Below, piece by piece: positions 16,300-25,308 of a stretch of DNA of 62,131 bases. Below the pieces are notes generated by a model. It worked only from the letters and a program-made list of their open reading frames with translations, did no database searches and was not told the origin of the DNA. This DNA comes from an uncultured Halieaceae bacterium. Its GTDB lineage: Bacteria > Pseudomonadota > Gammaproteobacteria > Pseudomonadales > Halieaceae. Within the stretch, counting starts at the first letter, position 1, and the number at the start of each line of letters is the position of its first letter. The stretch is from NCBI GenBank assembly GCA_913056165.1, contig CAJXMD010000008.1, positions 1 through 62,131 of the forward strand, in the 5' to 3' direction. The position numbers and the translations under genes were made by a program.

Positions 16300-16362
16300 C
16301 TCTGTGATTCGGCATTCTGTCGCCCTATGCTTGAACTTTCTTGTTTTCAGCGAGTCCTTATC

Positions 16363-18060
16363 ATGCCATTTCCGATCCGTGTCGCGCTTTGTCTCGCCCT
16401 TTCCATGGTCATTACTTCGCAGGCTGCAAGTGAAGAGATCGACACCATTTTAGTAGGCAAAATTTATACTGCCGACCCGGAACAGCCCGGCGCTCAAGCT
16501 CTCGCCATCAGCGGTGGTTACATAGTTAGCGTAGGGGGCGTCGAGGAAATTTCGGCGCTTGCGCAGCCGGAGACCGAGATCATCAGGATCGAGAATGGCA
16601 TTGTCGTGCCAGGCTTTATTGACGCCCACCTCCATGTTGCAGGTGTCGGATCGGCACTGGTTAATGTTGATCTGATGTCGGTCACCAGTTTCGAGGAGTT
16701 GATCGAGCGGGTGGTGGCTAGAGCCGAAAATACGCCCGAAGGATCGGTGGTGATTGGACGTGGCTGGCACCAATCGAAGTGGCAGCAGCTACCCGATGGT
16801 TCGATCTCAGGCTTTCCCACGCACCACTTACTATCTGAGGCCGTGCCAGAGCACCCCGTGCTTCTGGAGCATGCTAACGGTCATACTGTTTTGTTAAATG
16901 CTCAGGCCATGGCGCTGTCCGGTATTGACCAAGCCACACTCGCGCCCGAGGGGGGCGTCATTGTCAAAGATTCGGAGGGCCAACCCACCGGGGTCCTCCA
17001 TGAGACGGCCACGGGCTTAGCGCGACGCCTGGAGGCGTATGGACCCGAGCGAGCGCAGTTTTTGCTTGAGATAGCGCAGGATCATCTGGTCAGTGAGGGG
17101 GTGACGAGCGCTCATGATGCGGGAGTCCGAAAGGTCGATCTGGATGCGCAGGTCGCCCTTGCAGAGGTCGGGGACTTAAAGGTGCGTTTGTATTCCATGA
17201 TTGATGCCACCGATGCGGTGGCGATGAACGAGTGGCGCAAGCATGGTCTGTTGGTGGCAAGCGAATCCCAACGACTTACCGTCAGGTCCATCAAGGTGGT
17301 AGCGGATGGGGCGCTTGGCTCGAGAACTGCCTGGTTACACGAGCCCTATTCGGACGACCCGGAAACCTCCGGGGTTTCTACCTTTCCGATGGAACAACTC
17401 GATACCTTGATAGCGGATACCCGAGACGGCGGGTGGCAGATCAATGTGCATGCGATTGGAGATAAGGCTAATTCACAGGTGCTTGATGTGTTTGGCAAGT
17501 ACCTGAGCACCGGCACTGATAGTCGGTTTCGTATTGAACACGCCCAGCATATTTTGGCGCCGGAGCTGCGCCGATTCGCAAATCTCAATGTCATCGCCTC
17601 GATGCAACCCATTCACTTGAGTTCCGATAGGGCTTGGGCGATCGATCGGCTCGGTAGCAAAAGAATCGAGGAGGGTGCTTATCTTTGGCAGAGTATGCTC
17701 GCATCCGGGGTGGTGGTGGCATCTGGTACGGACGCCCCTGTGGAGCCGGTGAGTGCTATTGATAATTTCTATGCTGCGGTCACTCGCAAGCAGCTGAACG
17801 GGCTGCCGGAGTCGGGCTTTGAAGCTGCTGAGAAATTGTCCCGAGAACAGGCACTTCAGGCGATGACCGTGGCCGGCGCATACGCGGCTTTTGAGGAAGA
17901 GGTGAAGGGCACCTTGGCGCCGGGCAAATACGCTGACTTGGTTGTGCTGTCTCAGGATATTATGCAAGTGCCAGAGTCACAGATCCGTGAGACCAAGGTG
18001 CTTAAAACCATGGTTGGTGGGCGCTGGGTGTATGAGAACGAGGCTTCCGATTCGAACTAG
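16363..18060 (+). CDS. Exported amidohydrolase family 3 protein (YtcJ-like)
   Basis: A 565-aa metal-dependent hydrolase. The frame opens 12 codons earlier, but ATG 16363 begins a proper signal peptide (MPFPIRVALCLALSMVITSQA). Amidohydrolase landmarks appear in order: VPGFIDAHLH metal site (about residue 92), HANGHTVLLN (about 168), GALGSRTAW (about 320), a metal His in VHAIGDKA (about 370), EHAQH (about 395), and ASGTDAPVEP (about 455), ending in the GTLAPGKYADLVVLS beta-sandwich. Members of this family include N-substituted formamide deformylase (NfdA), but the substrate range is wide. It stands alone between tRNA-Met and a convergent formyltransferase gene. Periplasmic or secreted hydrolysis of an amide or cyclic amide is likely; the specific substrate is unknown. 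Confidence 0.85.
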   Translation: MPFPIRVALCLALSMVITSQAASEEIDTILVGKIYTADPEQPGAQALAISGGYIVSVGGVEEISALAQPETEIIRIENGIVVPGFIDAHLHVAGVGSALVNVDLMSVTSFEELIERVVARAENTPEGSVVIGRGWHQSKWQQLPDGSISGFPTHHLLSEAVPEHPVLLEHANGHTVLLNAQAMALSGIDQATLAPEGGVIVKDSEGQPTGVLHETATGLARRLEAYGPERAQFLLEIAQDHLVSEGVTSAHDAGVRKVDLDAQVALAEVGDLKVRLYSMIDATDAVAMNEWRKHGLLVASESQRLTVRSIKVVADGALGSRTAWLHEPYSDDPETSGVSTFPMEQLDTLIADTRDGGWQINVHAIGDKANSQVLDVFGKYLSTGTDSRFRIEHAQHILAPELRRFANLNVIASMQPIHLSSDRAWAIDRLGSKRIEEGAYLWQSMLASGVVVASGTDAPVEPVSAIDNFYAAVTRKQLNGLPESGFEAAEKLSREQALQAMTVAGAYAAFEEEVKGTLAPGKYADLVVLSQDIMQVPESQIRETKVLKTMVGGRWVYENEASDSN

Positions 18061-18101
18061 CATGCGGCTAGAAATTCACGAGAAGGGAGTGGGTGGTTTT
18101 C

Positions 18102-18911
18102 TCACCTCTGCGGATCGGTGAGGAACTGACTGCCTATATTCTGTATGTCGGCATCGTCGAATAAGCGGTGTCCTTGACGCTCGAAAGCATTCAAATCCTC
18201 GGTGTTCGGGAAGGAGAAATAGGCATCCTCTCCTTCTGCCGCTTCCGTTGATAATGTTTCGCCCTGACTTAATCGGTCAACGCAGTGAGTAAGCAGCTCC
18301 GCCCCTGGGGCGTAGAGTTGATGTACGTTGGCTAGATAGGAGGCGGTAGGGTCTGTCGGTATCGCCAGCGTTTCAATAATTTCCCCTTGGTCAATTGCGG
18401 GACTGTCTATCCAATGAACCGTGAGACCTATCTCGCTATCGGAGGCCTGCATGGCGCGGAAGGTTGCCATCACGCCTCGGTAGTTTGGGAGCAGGCCGGA
18501 GTGAAGGTTTATAACGCCCAGCCGGGAGACTGAAATAGCCGCGTCCTTAAGGATCTGGCCAAACCGAATGCTGAGTATTAAGTCGGGAGCACTGCTTCGT
18601 AGCAGTGCAATACCCTCCGCTGAATTAATATTTTCCACCGGCGTATCGGTGGCGCCATACCGGCTGGCTAATGCCCTAAAAGTCAGGCGTTTTCCGATGC
18701 GTGACGCCTTGTCCGCCATGGGGAAAAGATAGTTGGTGAAAAACCCTTGCTCAAAAAAAGCCAGGGAATTTAATCGAGAATCTCGCTGGGTATTAGCTCC
18801 AACCCGGCAGGAGTAAAGTAGCGTAATATCATGCGTTGCGAGACTTGGTAGTAGGTGATTCAGCGCCTCGTTACTGTGTATATCCCTGTTGTATAGAATC
18901 GTGAGACGCAT
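18102..18911 (-). CDS. Formyltransferase-fold protein (methionyl-tRNA formyltransferase N-domain family)
   Basis: A 269-aa protein with the formyl_trans_N fold. The catalytic triad of this superfamily is present: Asn135 and His137 (VINLHSGLLPNYRG) and Asp174 (AIDQGEII). Methionyl-tRNA formyltransferase is longer and sits beside def, so this is a different member. Paralogues of similar size formylate sugar nucleotides or amino groups with 10-formyl-tetrahydrofolate. The N-terminus lacks the classical GTPEFA-type start, and no sugar-nucleotide genes are nearby, so the acceptor is unknown. It is divergent from the amino-acid permease (142 bp between starts) and convergent with the amidohydrolase. 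A link between a formyltransferase and a possible deformylase-like amidohydrolase is intriguing but speculative. Confidence 0.75.
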   Translation of the reverse strand: MRLTILYNRDIHSNEALNHLLPSLATHDITLLYSCRVGANTQRDSRLNSLAFFEQGFFTNYLFPMADKASRIGKRLTFRALASRYGATDTPVENINSAEGIALLRSSAPDLILSIRFGQILKDAAISVSRLGVINLHSGLLPNYRGVMATFRAMQASDSEIGLTVHWIDSPAIDQGEIIETLAIPTDPTASYLANVHQLYAPGAELLTHCVDRLSQGETLSTEAAEGEDAYFSFPNTEDLNAFERQGHRLFDDADIQNIGSQFLTDPQR

Positions 18912-19053
18912 GGTGTGTCGATGGTGGGTGTCTTAGTCGCGAAAAAATTAAGTCAACGAGTCTAGCAGAAAGGGGTAGCAGAGGCCTCGCTTGGAAAGGG
19001 TCAGTGGTCGGCTTACCCTGCATCACGGCGGTATTTTAGAGGGTTAAGCTCAC

Positions 19054-20352
19054 ATGCGTTACTACCCGCCCAAGGTGGCTTTAGCGGTTGTGATTGCTAA
19101 CATGATCGGTACGGGGGTTTTTACCTCGCTTGGCTTTCAGTTATTAGCGATCTCGTCGACTGCTACCATTCTTTTTCTGTGGTTGTTAGGGGGCATCTGT
19201 GCACTGTGCGGTGCTCTTTGTTACGCCGAGCTTGGATCGAGACATCCTGCTTCGGGGGGCGAATATCACTTCCTCACCGAGCTGATCCATCCCTACGCGG
19301 GTTTTGTTTCTGGTGTGGTCTCGGCTACGGTGGGCTTTGCCGCTCCTATCGCACTGGCAGCACTGACGTTTGGTAACTACCTTCAGGCAGCAGGAATGCC
19401 CTTGGATCCCCAGTGGTCGGCTACCGCATTAATCGTATTACTCGTCACCATACACACGAGAACTCACACCGAGAGTTCAGCAGGGCAGTACTACTTCACC
19501 GCGCTGAAAATCATCTTGATCGGCTTTTTTATTGCCATGGCGCTGTATCAAAAGCCAAGCTACCTTGATCAGCTAGACGGTTCAGCTAAGTCTCTCGATG
19601 AGCTTTTCAGTGGTGAGGTGGCGATAGCACTGATTTATGTCACCTATGCGTTTTCAGGCTGGAATGCTGCTACCTACATACTTGGAGAGATGGAAAATCC
19701 CAAGCGCGATCTACCACGGGTCCTGTTCGTTGGATGTACGATCGTTGCCTTGCTGTACCTCGCTTTGAACGCGGTTTTTTTGATTTCAGCTCCAGTGTCT
19801 GCGCTGCGAGGCGAGGTTGAAATCGGGTACGTGGTAGCGCGCTATCTGATTGGCGAGCAAGGTGCCCTGATCGTTTCCATCGTTCTTGCGGGCATTCTGA
19901 TTTCTACCGTGAGCGCGATGGTCCTTGCTGGTCCCCGAGCACTCCAGAGATTAGGCGGTGATTATCGACAATTTGCTTTTCTGGGAAGGCTCAACCATGG
20001 GGGTATTCCCGCCAATGCGATTATTTTTCTCTCAGGTATTGCGCTCGTTTTTCTGTGGACTTCCACCTTCGAACAAATTCTGATCGCGGCGGGGTTGCTG
20101 ATGGCCCTGAATACTTTCGTTACGGTATTGGCAGTGTTTATCAGTAGGAAAAAGGTGGGGAGAGCAGCTGTATCGGAGTCCTTTACCATGCCGCTGTATC
20201 CCTTGCCGGCAGTAGTCTTTCTGCTGATCACCGGCTGGACGGTCATTTACTCTGCCGCCCAATTTCCCCTTCAAGCGCTTGCTGTCATTACCTTGCTGAT
20301 GATCGGCTATCCACTGTTTTCCAAGTGGCAGCGCTTCCAGCAAATATCCTAG
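19054..20352 (+). CDS. APC-superfamily amino acid permease
   Basis: A 432-aa polytopic inner-membrane transporter with about 12 hydrophobic segments. The first helix carries the signature VANMIGTGVFTS-type sequence (residues 8-22: VVIANMIGTGVFTSLGF), the glycine-rich unwound helix of the LeuT-fold APC family. ELGSRHPASGGEYHF (about 62) and YAFSGWNAATYILGEMENPKRDLPR (about 210) are further family hallmarks. The ribosome-binding site GAGGG is 9 bases before the ATG. It ends 9 bp before the convergent ychF stop. The substrate (an amino acid or amine) is not predictable from what is seen. Confidence 0.85.
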   Translation: MRYYPPKVALAVVIANMIGTGVFTSLGFQLLAISSTATILFLWLLGGICALCGALCYAELGSRHPASGGEYHFLTELIHPYAGFVSGVVSATVGFAAPIALAALTFGNYLQAAGMPLDPQWSATALIVLLVTIHTRTHTESSAGQYYFTALKIILIGFFIAMALYQKPSYLDQLDGSAKSLDELFSGEVAIALIYVTYAFSGWNAATYILGEMENPKRDLPRVLFVGCTIVALLYLALNAVFLISAPVSALRGEVEIGYVVARYLIGEQGALIVSIVLAGILISTVSAMVLAGPRALQRLGGDYRQFAFLGRLNHGGIPANAIIFLSGIALVFLWTSTFEQILIAAGLLMALNTFVTVLAVFISRKKVGRAAVSESFTMPLYPLPAVVFLLITGWTVIYSAAQFPLQALAVITLLMIGYPLFSKWQRFQQIS

Positions 20353-20361
20353 CGCGATTGA

Positions 20362-21456
20362 TTAAACATTAAAGCGGAAGTGGATGACGTCACCATCGGC
20401 AACCACATAGTCCTTTCCTTCGAGGCGCCACCTACCTGCATCCTTGGCACCAGCTTCTCCTCGATATTCGATGTAATCTGCGTAGCTGATCACCTCTGCA
20501 CGAATAAAGCCCTTCTGAAAATCGGTGTGAATGACTCCGGCAGCCTCGGGGGCTGACGCACCCACCTTCACGGTCCACGCTCTGACTTCCTTGGGCCCGG
20601 CAGTAAAGTAGGTTTGCAGGTTGAGCAGGGCGTAGCCTGCTCGGATAACTCGATTCAAGCCGGGCTCAGTCATACCCATTTCCGCAAGAAATTCGAGCTT
20701 CTCATCATCCTCGAGTTCCACGATTTCTGATTCGAGTTTGTTGCAGATAGCGACCACCTCAGCGCCTTCACTCTCGGCCAGAGCCGTCACACTGTCGAGA
20801 TGTGAGTTTCCTTCGAAGCCATCCTCGGCGACGTTGGCGATGTACATCGTGGGTTTTGTTGTGAGTAGATGCAGGGTCTTGACCAGAGTGATTTCATTTT
20901 CATCGAGTTCGAGAGCTCGGACAGGTTTCGCTTCGTTTAGGTGAGGCAGAAGCTTGTCTTCCAATAGCGCCTTCATGGCGACCGCTTCCTTGTCACCACT
21001 TTTTGCGGTCCTAACGACTTTAGTGAGCTGCTTTTCACAGGACTCCAGGTCCGCAAGCGCTAATTCGGTATTAATCGTCTCGATGTCGGCCAGCGGATTA
21101 ATCTGATTGGCGACATGAATGACGTTGGGGTCTTCAAAACACCTTACGACATGGGCTATCGCATCGGTCTCCCTGATGTTTGCAAGAAACTGATTGCCCA
21201 AACCCTCACCCTTAGACGCGCCGGCCACCAATCCAGCGATGTCGACAAACTCCATGGTGGCGGCGATCTCTCGCTCCGGTTTTACGATGGCCGAGATCTC
21301 GTCCTGGCGAGGGTCGGGGATAGCGACAACGCCCGCATTGGGTTCGATGGTACAGAAAGGAAAGTTTTCCGCATCGATACCGGCGCGGGTAAGCGCATTA
21401 AACAAAGTCGACTTGCCTACATTCGGCAATCCAACGATGCCGCATTTAATTCCCAT
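20362..21456 (-). CDS. ychF: Redox-responsive ATPase/GTPase YchF (OLA1 family)
   Basis: A 364-aa P-loop NTPase of the Obg-HflX group that prefers ATP and binds ribosomes. The P-loop GLPNVGKST is at residues 9-17, switch and G3 ([18 protein letters not shown]) near 70, a coiled-coil insert around 130-190, and a C-terminal TGS domain ending in [24 protein letters not shown]. The length equals the family norm. It follows pth by 29 bp and ends the leftward ispE-tRNA-prs-rplY-pth-ychF group, the same neighbour order as in Pseudomonas and E. coli. Confidence 0.97.
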   Translation of the reverse strand: MGIKCGIVGLPNVGKSTLFNALTRAGIDAENFPFCTIEPNAGVVAIPDPRQDEISAIVKPEREIAATMEFVDIAGLVAGASKGEGLGNQFLANIRETDAIAHVVRCFEDPNVIHVANQINPLADIETINTELALADLESCEKQLTKVVRTAKSGDKEAVAMKALLEDKLLPHLNEAKPVRALELDENEITLVKTLHLLTTKPTMYIANVAEDGFEGNSHLDSVTALAESEGAEVVAICNKLESEIVELEDDEKLEFLAEMGMTEPGLNRVIRAGYALLNLQTYFTAGPKEVRAWTVKVGASAPEAAGVIHTDFQKGFIRAEVISYADYIEYRGEAGAKDAGRWRLEGKDYVVADGDVIHFRFNV

Positions 21457-21485
21457 GATGTGTCCTTCCCAGAAAAGCCGGACCG

Positions 21486-22082
21486 TTAGCCCGGTTGAGT
21501 TGTGTCAACACTATGAAGCCGTGTCATCGCTTTTACCGCGTCTCCATTCAGCAGCAGTGGCAGGGCATCGACAGCTTCATCGATGATCTGATCAATCGCC
21601 TGCCTATCCCCAACGCTTGGCCTGGCGAGCACATATCCCGACACTTTACTGGCATGGCCGGGATGCCCTATGCCTATTCGTAGTCGATGAAAATCCTGTT
21701 TGCCTCCCAAAGCCGGAATGATGTCTCGGAGACCGTTGTGCCCCCCATGGCCACCGCCATGTTTAAATCGCGCTTGCCCAGGGGGGATATCAAGCTCGTC
21801 ATGGGCGATGAGAATTTCATCAGGAGGTATTCGGAAAAAGTTAGCCGCGGCTGCGACCGATTTACCGCTTTCGTTCATGAATGTACTCGGTACCAGTAGC
21901 CGCAGATCCCTGTCTGCCAGCGTGATACGCGCCATCTGTCCGAAAAACTTGGCTTCGGTTGACAGGGTTACCCCAGCTCGTCGAGTCAATTCAGCAATAA
22001 AAAAAGCACCCGCGTTATGGCGGGTGCCTTCATATGCCTGACCAGGGTTACCAAGCCCGACAATGAGTCGGATCCCAGTCAT
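21486..22082 (-). CDS. pth: Peptidyl-tRNA hydrolase
   Basis: A 198-aa enzyme that releases peptides from prematurely dropped peptidyl-tRNA. Catalytic His lies in [10 protein letters not shown] (about residue 22). The Asn in [12 protein letters not shown] (about 70), the Asp in [11 protein letters not shown] (about 95) and [15 protein letters not shown] (about 108) are all conserved. It starts 8 bp after the rplY stop; co-transcription with L25 is standard. The length is normal for bacterial Pth. Confidence 0.97.
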   Translation of the reverse strand: MTGIRLIVGLGNPGQAYEGTRHNAGAFFIAELTRRAGVTLSTEAKFFGQMARITLADRDLRLLVPSTFMNESGKSVAAAANFFRIPPDEILIAHDELDIPPGQARFKHGGGHGGHNGLRDIIPALGGKQDFHRLRIGIGHPGHASKVSGYVLARPSVGDRQAIDQIIDEAVDALPLLLNGDAVKAMTRLHSVDTTQPG

Positions 22083-22090
22083 GAACGGTC

Positions 22091-22777
22091 TTAGTCTTCG
22101 CCTTCGGCTTTGGAGTCTTCCCCGGCTGAATCTGAACCAGCCTCGACATCACCGTCACCAGCATCGGCGTCTTCTTCATCATCCGACTTGCCGCCTTTGG
22201 GTGCATTGACAGAGGCGATGGCAAGGTCATGATCCTCGCCCAGAGCAAGTGCTGTTGATGTCACACCCTCTGGAAGGGTGAGATCCGAAAGGTGGACGAT
22301 TTGTCCCACTTCGACCTCGAGCATATCGACTTCGATGTACTCGGGAATATCTTTGGGAAGGCACTGAATCTCAATATCAGTGGCCTGATGCTGAATCATG
22401 CCGCCGCCCAGTTTGACGCCCGTACACTTGTCTTCATTGATGAAGTGGAGTGGGACGTTGACCTTGAGTGCCTTATTGGCTTCCACGCGCATGAAGTCCA
22501 CATGCATCGGAAATCCCTTGGCGGGGTGTCGTTGCAAATCCTTGAGGATTGCAGACTCTTCCTTGCCGCCCACGTTAATACTGAGGACAGACGCGTAGAA
22601 TGTCTCATTCTCAAGCATTTTCTCAAGGTCCTTGCGGATCAGGCTGATGCTGCTTGCAGCCTCTTTTCCGCCGTAAATGATACCGGGCACCTTACCTTCG
22701 AGACGACGAAGGCGGCGGCTCGCACCTTTCCCTTCATCGACCCGAACCTCGGCTTCGATCACAAAAGATTCAGACAT
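22091..22777 (-). CDS. rplY: 50S ribosomal protein L25/general stress protein Ctc
   Basis: A 228-aa long-form L25 with the N-terminal 5S-rRNA-binding L25 domain (residues 1-95: [28 protein letters not shown]) and the CTC-type beta domain. The C-terminus (about 200-228) is a highly acidic tail of Asp/Glu/Gly/Ser. E. coli L25 is only 94 aa; the two-domain form is usual in Pseudomonas. AAGGAG precedes the ATG, and just before it lies a hairpin with a T-run that could adjust its expression relative to prs. Confidence 0.95.
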   Translation of the reverse strand: MSESFVIEAEVRVDEGKGASRRLRRLEGKVPGIIYGGKEAASSISLIRKDLEKMLENETFYASVLSINVGGKEESAILKDLQRHPAKGFPMHVDFMRVEANKALKVNVPLHFINEDKCTGVKLGGGMIQHQATDIEIQCLPKDIPEYIEVDMLEVEVGQIVHLSDLTLPEGVTSTALALGEDHDLAIASVNAPKGGKSDDEEDADAGDGDVEAGSDSAGEDSKAEGED

Positions 22778-22792
22778 GGTCTGGCTCCTTAT

Positions 22793-22828
22793 AAAAACAC
22801 CATGTTGCCTGCGACCGGCGCAATGGTG
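22793..22828 (-). terminator. Intrinsic-terminator-like hairpin between prs and rplY
   Basis: On the minus strand CACCATTGC pairs with GCAA-CA-TGGTG (a nine-pair stem with one 2-nt bulge), directly followed by TTTTT and, seven bases on, the AAGGAG ribosome-binding site of rplY. The shape is that of an intrinsic terminator or attenuator inside the operon. Stem strength is moderate, so partial read-through is likely. Confidence 0.5.
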
Positions 22829-22851
22829 GGTTGGTTTTACACCCGATGATG

Positions 22852-23802
22852 TTAGTCATCAAAGAGTGCACTGATTGATTCTTCGTTACTTACTCGACGA
22901 ATTGACTCGGCCAACAGATCCGAGATGGTCAGTTGGCGGATATTACTGATCGATTTCGCCTCGGCCGACAAAGGAATAGTGTCGGTCACCACCAGCTCAT
23001 CAAGAGATGACCCCCTGATGTTTTCGAGGGCTTTGCCTGACAACACCGCGTGGGTACAGTAGGCAATCACTTTAATAGCGCCACGTTCTTTCAATGCGGT
23101 GGCGGCACTGCATAAGGTGCCGGCCGTATCGACCATGTCATCCACGAGTAGACAGGTTCTACCGTCCACATCGCCGATCAGATTCATGACCTCCGCCTCA
23201 TTGGCTTTGGGCCGGCGCTTGTCGATGATAGCGAGTTCGGCCTCATCGAGCTGTTTGGCAATAGCTCGCGCCCGAACCACGCCGCCGATATCCGGCGATA
23301 CCACAATGAGGTTCTCATAATTGCGCTGGACGATGTCACTGTTGAGCACTGATGAGGCATAGACGTTGTCCACTGCGCAGGTGAAAAATCCCTGAATTTG
23401 TTCAGCGTGAAGATCAACGGTGAGCACTCTATCCACCCCGACCGATGCCATCATATCCGCGACCACTTTTGAGGAAATAGGAACCCGTGCCGATCGAACC
23501 CGGCGATCTTGTCGCGCATAGCCAAAATAGGGGACTACTGCAGTGATACGGCCGGCGGAGGCGCGACGGAGCGCGTCAATAATAAGCAACAGCTCCATCA
23601 GGTTGTCGTTGGTGGGGGCACAGGTACTTTGGAGGACAAAGACGTCTTTACCCCGCACGTTCTCATTAAGCTCGACTGTAATCTCGCCGTCCGAGAACTT
23701 GCTGACGTTGGCGTCACCGAGGGTTAGGTACAACCGATCCGCGACCTTGCGGGCAAGATCTGGGTTTGCGTTTCCGGCAAAGACCATCATCTTGGATGAC
23801 AT
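22852..23802 (-). CDS. prs: Ribose-phosphate pyrophosphokinase (PRPP synthase)
   Basis: A 316-aa enzyme making PRPP from ribose-5-phosphate and ATP for nucleotide, histidine and NAD synthesis. Seen are [21 protein letters not shown] (about 37-57), the ATP loop [11 protein letters not shown] (about 95), [12 protein letters not shown] (about 130), and the PRPP-binding loop [12 protein letters not shown] (about 220). The length equals the class I norm. It sits between tRNA-Gln and rplY as in other Gammaproteobacteria. Confidence 0.98.
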   Translation of the reverse strand: MSSKMMVFAGNANPDLARKVADRLYLTLGDANVSKFSDGEITVELNENVRGKDVFVLQSTCAPTNDNLMELLLIIDALRRASAGRITAVVPYFGYARQDRRVRSARVPISSKVVADMMASVGVDRVLTVDLHAEQIQGFFTCAVDNVYASSVLNSDIVQRNYENLIVVSPDIGGVVRARAIAKQLDEAELAIIDKRRPKANEAEVMNLIGDVDGRTCLLVDDMVDTAGTLCSAATALKERGAIKVIAYCTHAVLSGKALENIRGSSLDELVVTDTIPLSAEAKSISNIRQLTISDLLAESIRRVSNEESISALFDD

Positions 23803-23834
23803 GCTGGATCCCTCTTCCTAACAACGTTAATGAA

Positions 23835-23909
23835 TGGCTGGGGTGGCAGGATTCGAACCTGCGAATGGCGGGATCAAAACCCGCTGCCTTGCCACTTGGC
23901 GACACCCCA
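23835..23909 (-). tRNA. tRNA-Gln (UUG)
   Basis: A 75-nt cloverleaf with encoded CCA. The acceptor is TGGGGTG/CACCCCA, the D arm contains CGCCAAGTGGCAAGGC, the anticodon arm GCGGGTTTTGATCCCGC has anticodon TTG, and the T loop is GGTTCGAATCC. The U1-A72 pair is typical of tRNA-Gln. It lies between ispE and prs, 29 and 32 bp away, and is probably processed from the operon transcript. Confidence 0.97.
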
Positions 23910-23938
23910 ATTCGGTTCAAACGCAGGGCTGACGGCCG

Positions 23939-24751
23939 CTAGGAAAGCCCCCGTGCTACAACAACCTGAAAGTCCTGTTGCAAACGGGCCGCAACCTCGC
24001 GTGCGGACGCCTCGCTTTCAAACCTGCTGAAAACGCATGCGCCGCTGCCAGTCATCATTGCGGGAGAAAATTTCTGCAATGATTTCAGTGCGTTAAGTAC
24101 TTCCGGGTGGCGTGCCAGCACGACCTCCTGAAGGTCGTTTTGCACTCCCCCCTCAAAAAAGGCCGGTATTGTGATTGGCGGCGTGTCCCTTGTCAATTCT
24201 GGGGCCGTGAATACTGCCTTTGTACTGACATGGCAGTTTGGGCACACAATTGTGTACCAGCGCACCGGCAGCTCAACAGGAGTCAATTTGTCGCCGATGC
24301 CCTCCGCCCATGCGTTTTTCCCGAGTACAAATACCGGCACATCGGCACCTAGAGTCGCACCCAGCGCCGCCAAGTCCTCGATCGTTCTGTTCAGATTTAG
24401 CAGGCGATTGAGCCCCAGCAGAGTGGTTGCCGCGTTGGAGGAGCCTCCTCCCAGACCGCCTCCCATGGGTATATGCTTTTCAATAGAAATCCTTAGGTTT
24501 GGTTCCTCTGGCAGATCCCGGGTGAGCAGGCGAGCAGCTTTCATCACCAGATTGTCGTCATCAGCCACCCCGGGTAGTGAGGTTTCGAGGGCGATGCCTC
24601 CCTCTAAGGTTAGTTCGATGGTTAATTGATCACCCCAGTCGAGTAACTGAAACAGTGTTTGCAAGTCGTGGTAACCGTCGGGCCTACGCCCCGTCACATG
24701 CAGGAAAAGGTTGAGCTTTGCTGGGGAGAGAAGAGTCAGCGGTGCCATCAT
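23939..24751 (-). CDS. ispE: 4-diphosphocytidyl-2-C-methyl-D-erythritol kinase
   Basis: A 270-aa GHMP kinase of the MEP isoprenoid pathway. It has the N-terminal LSPAKLNLFLHVTGRRPDGYH motif (residues 8-28), the ATP-binding glycine loop IPMGGGLGGGSSNAATTL (about 90-107), and the C-terminal MMTGSGACVFSRF (about 235). The ATG overlaps the lolB stop by 4 bp. The lolB-ispE-tRNA-prs order is conserved in Gammaproteobacteria. Confidence 0.96.
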   Translation of the reverse strand: MMAPLTLLSPAKLNLFLHVTGRRPDGYHDLQTLFQLLDWGDQLTIELTLEGGIALETSLPGVADDDNLVMKAARLLTRDLPEEPNLRISIEKHIPMGGGLGGGSSNAATTLLGLNRLLNLNRTIEDLAALGATLGADVPVFVLGKNAWAEGIGDKLTPVELPVRWYTIVCPNCHVSTKAVFTAPELTRDTPPITIPAFFEGGVQNDLQEVVLARHPEVLNALKSLQKFSPAMMTGSGACVFSRFESEASAREVAARLQQDFQVVVARGLS

Positions 24752-25308
24752 CCGCTACCCGGTTCCGGGAAGGAAAGTTGGGTGAGTACGACCCGTGCAC
24801 TTGCACCCTCCAGCGACCAGGCCATCACCCGGGGTAGACGATAGCCCGACAGCAATTGCCAGTCGACTACCTCGCTTGCCCATTTGGTTGAAGCAACCTC
24901 ATATCCCAGTAGGGTTGCGGCAAGGTCAGTAATGGGTATCTCAACGAGGAACCCTCTGAAGGCAGTACTTACCGGAAGCTCGTCCAAGGGCTGCTCAGTA
25001 GCACCATCGACCCAGGTCACCGTTTCACTATAGCGTCGAATGGTGAGACCACCGAATCCGGCAGGCCCCGATAATCGCAAAGTATCCTCAAGGCTACTTC
25101 GTCGATGCCAATTGAAGCTTATATTCTGGTGGTCACCTTCAAGAGTGACCTTGATCTTTCCCTGAATTATCCAGGAGGACGCTTGAATAGGCACCAAAGG
25201 TTCGGCCAGTAGCTCCGAGGTTGAATGTCGTGCAGGTGATGTGACACAACCCACGAGCATGATGACAGCGCCAATACCCAGAACACAACGCGAGGCCGTT
25301 TTAATCAT
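24748..25308 (-). CDS. lolB: Outer-membrane lipoprotein insertion factor LolB
   Basis: A 186-aa lipoprotein that receives lipoproteins from LolA and inserts them into the outer membrane. Starting at ATG 25308 gives a short signal peptide with lipobox LVGC, lipidated Cys21; the open frame extends 13 codons upstream but would bury the signal. The mature part fits LolB (SSWIIQGKIKVTLEGDHQNISFNWHRRSS, LRLSGPAGFGGLTIRRY, VEIPITDLAATLLG). It overlaps the end of the TPR lipoprotein gene by 8 bp and the start of ispE by 4 bp. The assignment rests on both sequence pattern and conserved location. Confidence 0.92.
   Translation of the reverse strand: MIKTASRCVLGIGAVIMLVGCVTSPARHSTSELLAEPLVPIQASSWIIQGKIKVTLEGDHQNISFNWHRRSSLEDTLRLSGPAGFGGLTIRRYSETVTWVDGATEQPLDELPVSTAFRGFLVEIPITDLAATLLGYEVASTKWASEVVDWQLLSGYRLPRVMAWSLEGASARVVLTQLSFPEPGSG

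Noticed and set aside
22292-22849. 185-codon plus-strand open frame
   Set aside because: It is antisense to rplY and the prs-rplY gap and has no recognisable domain; the L25 reading is unambiguous.
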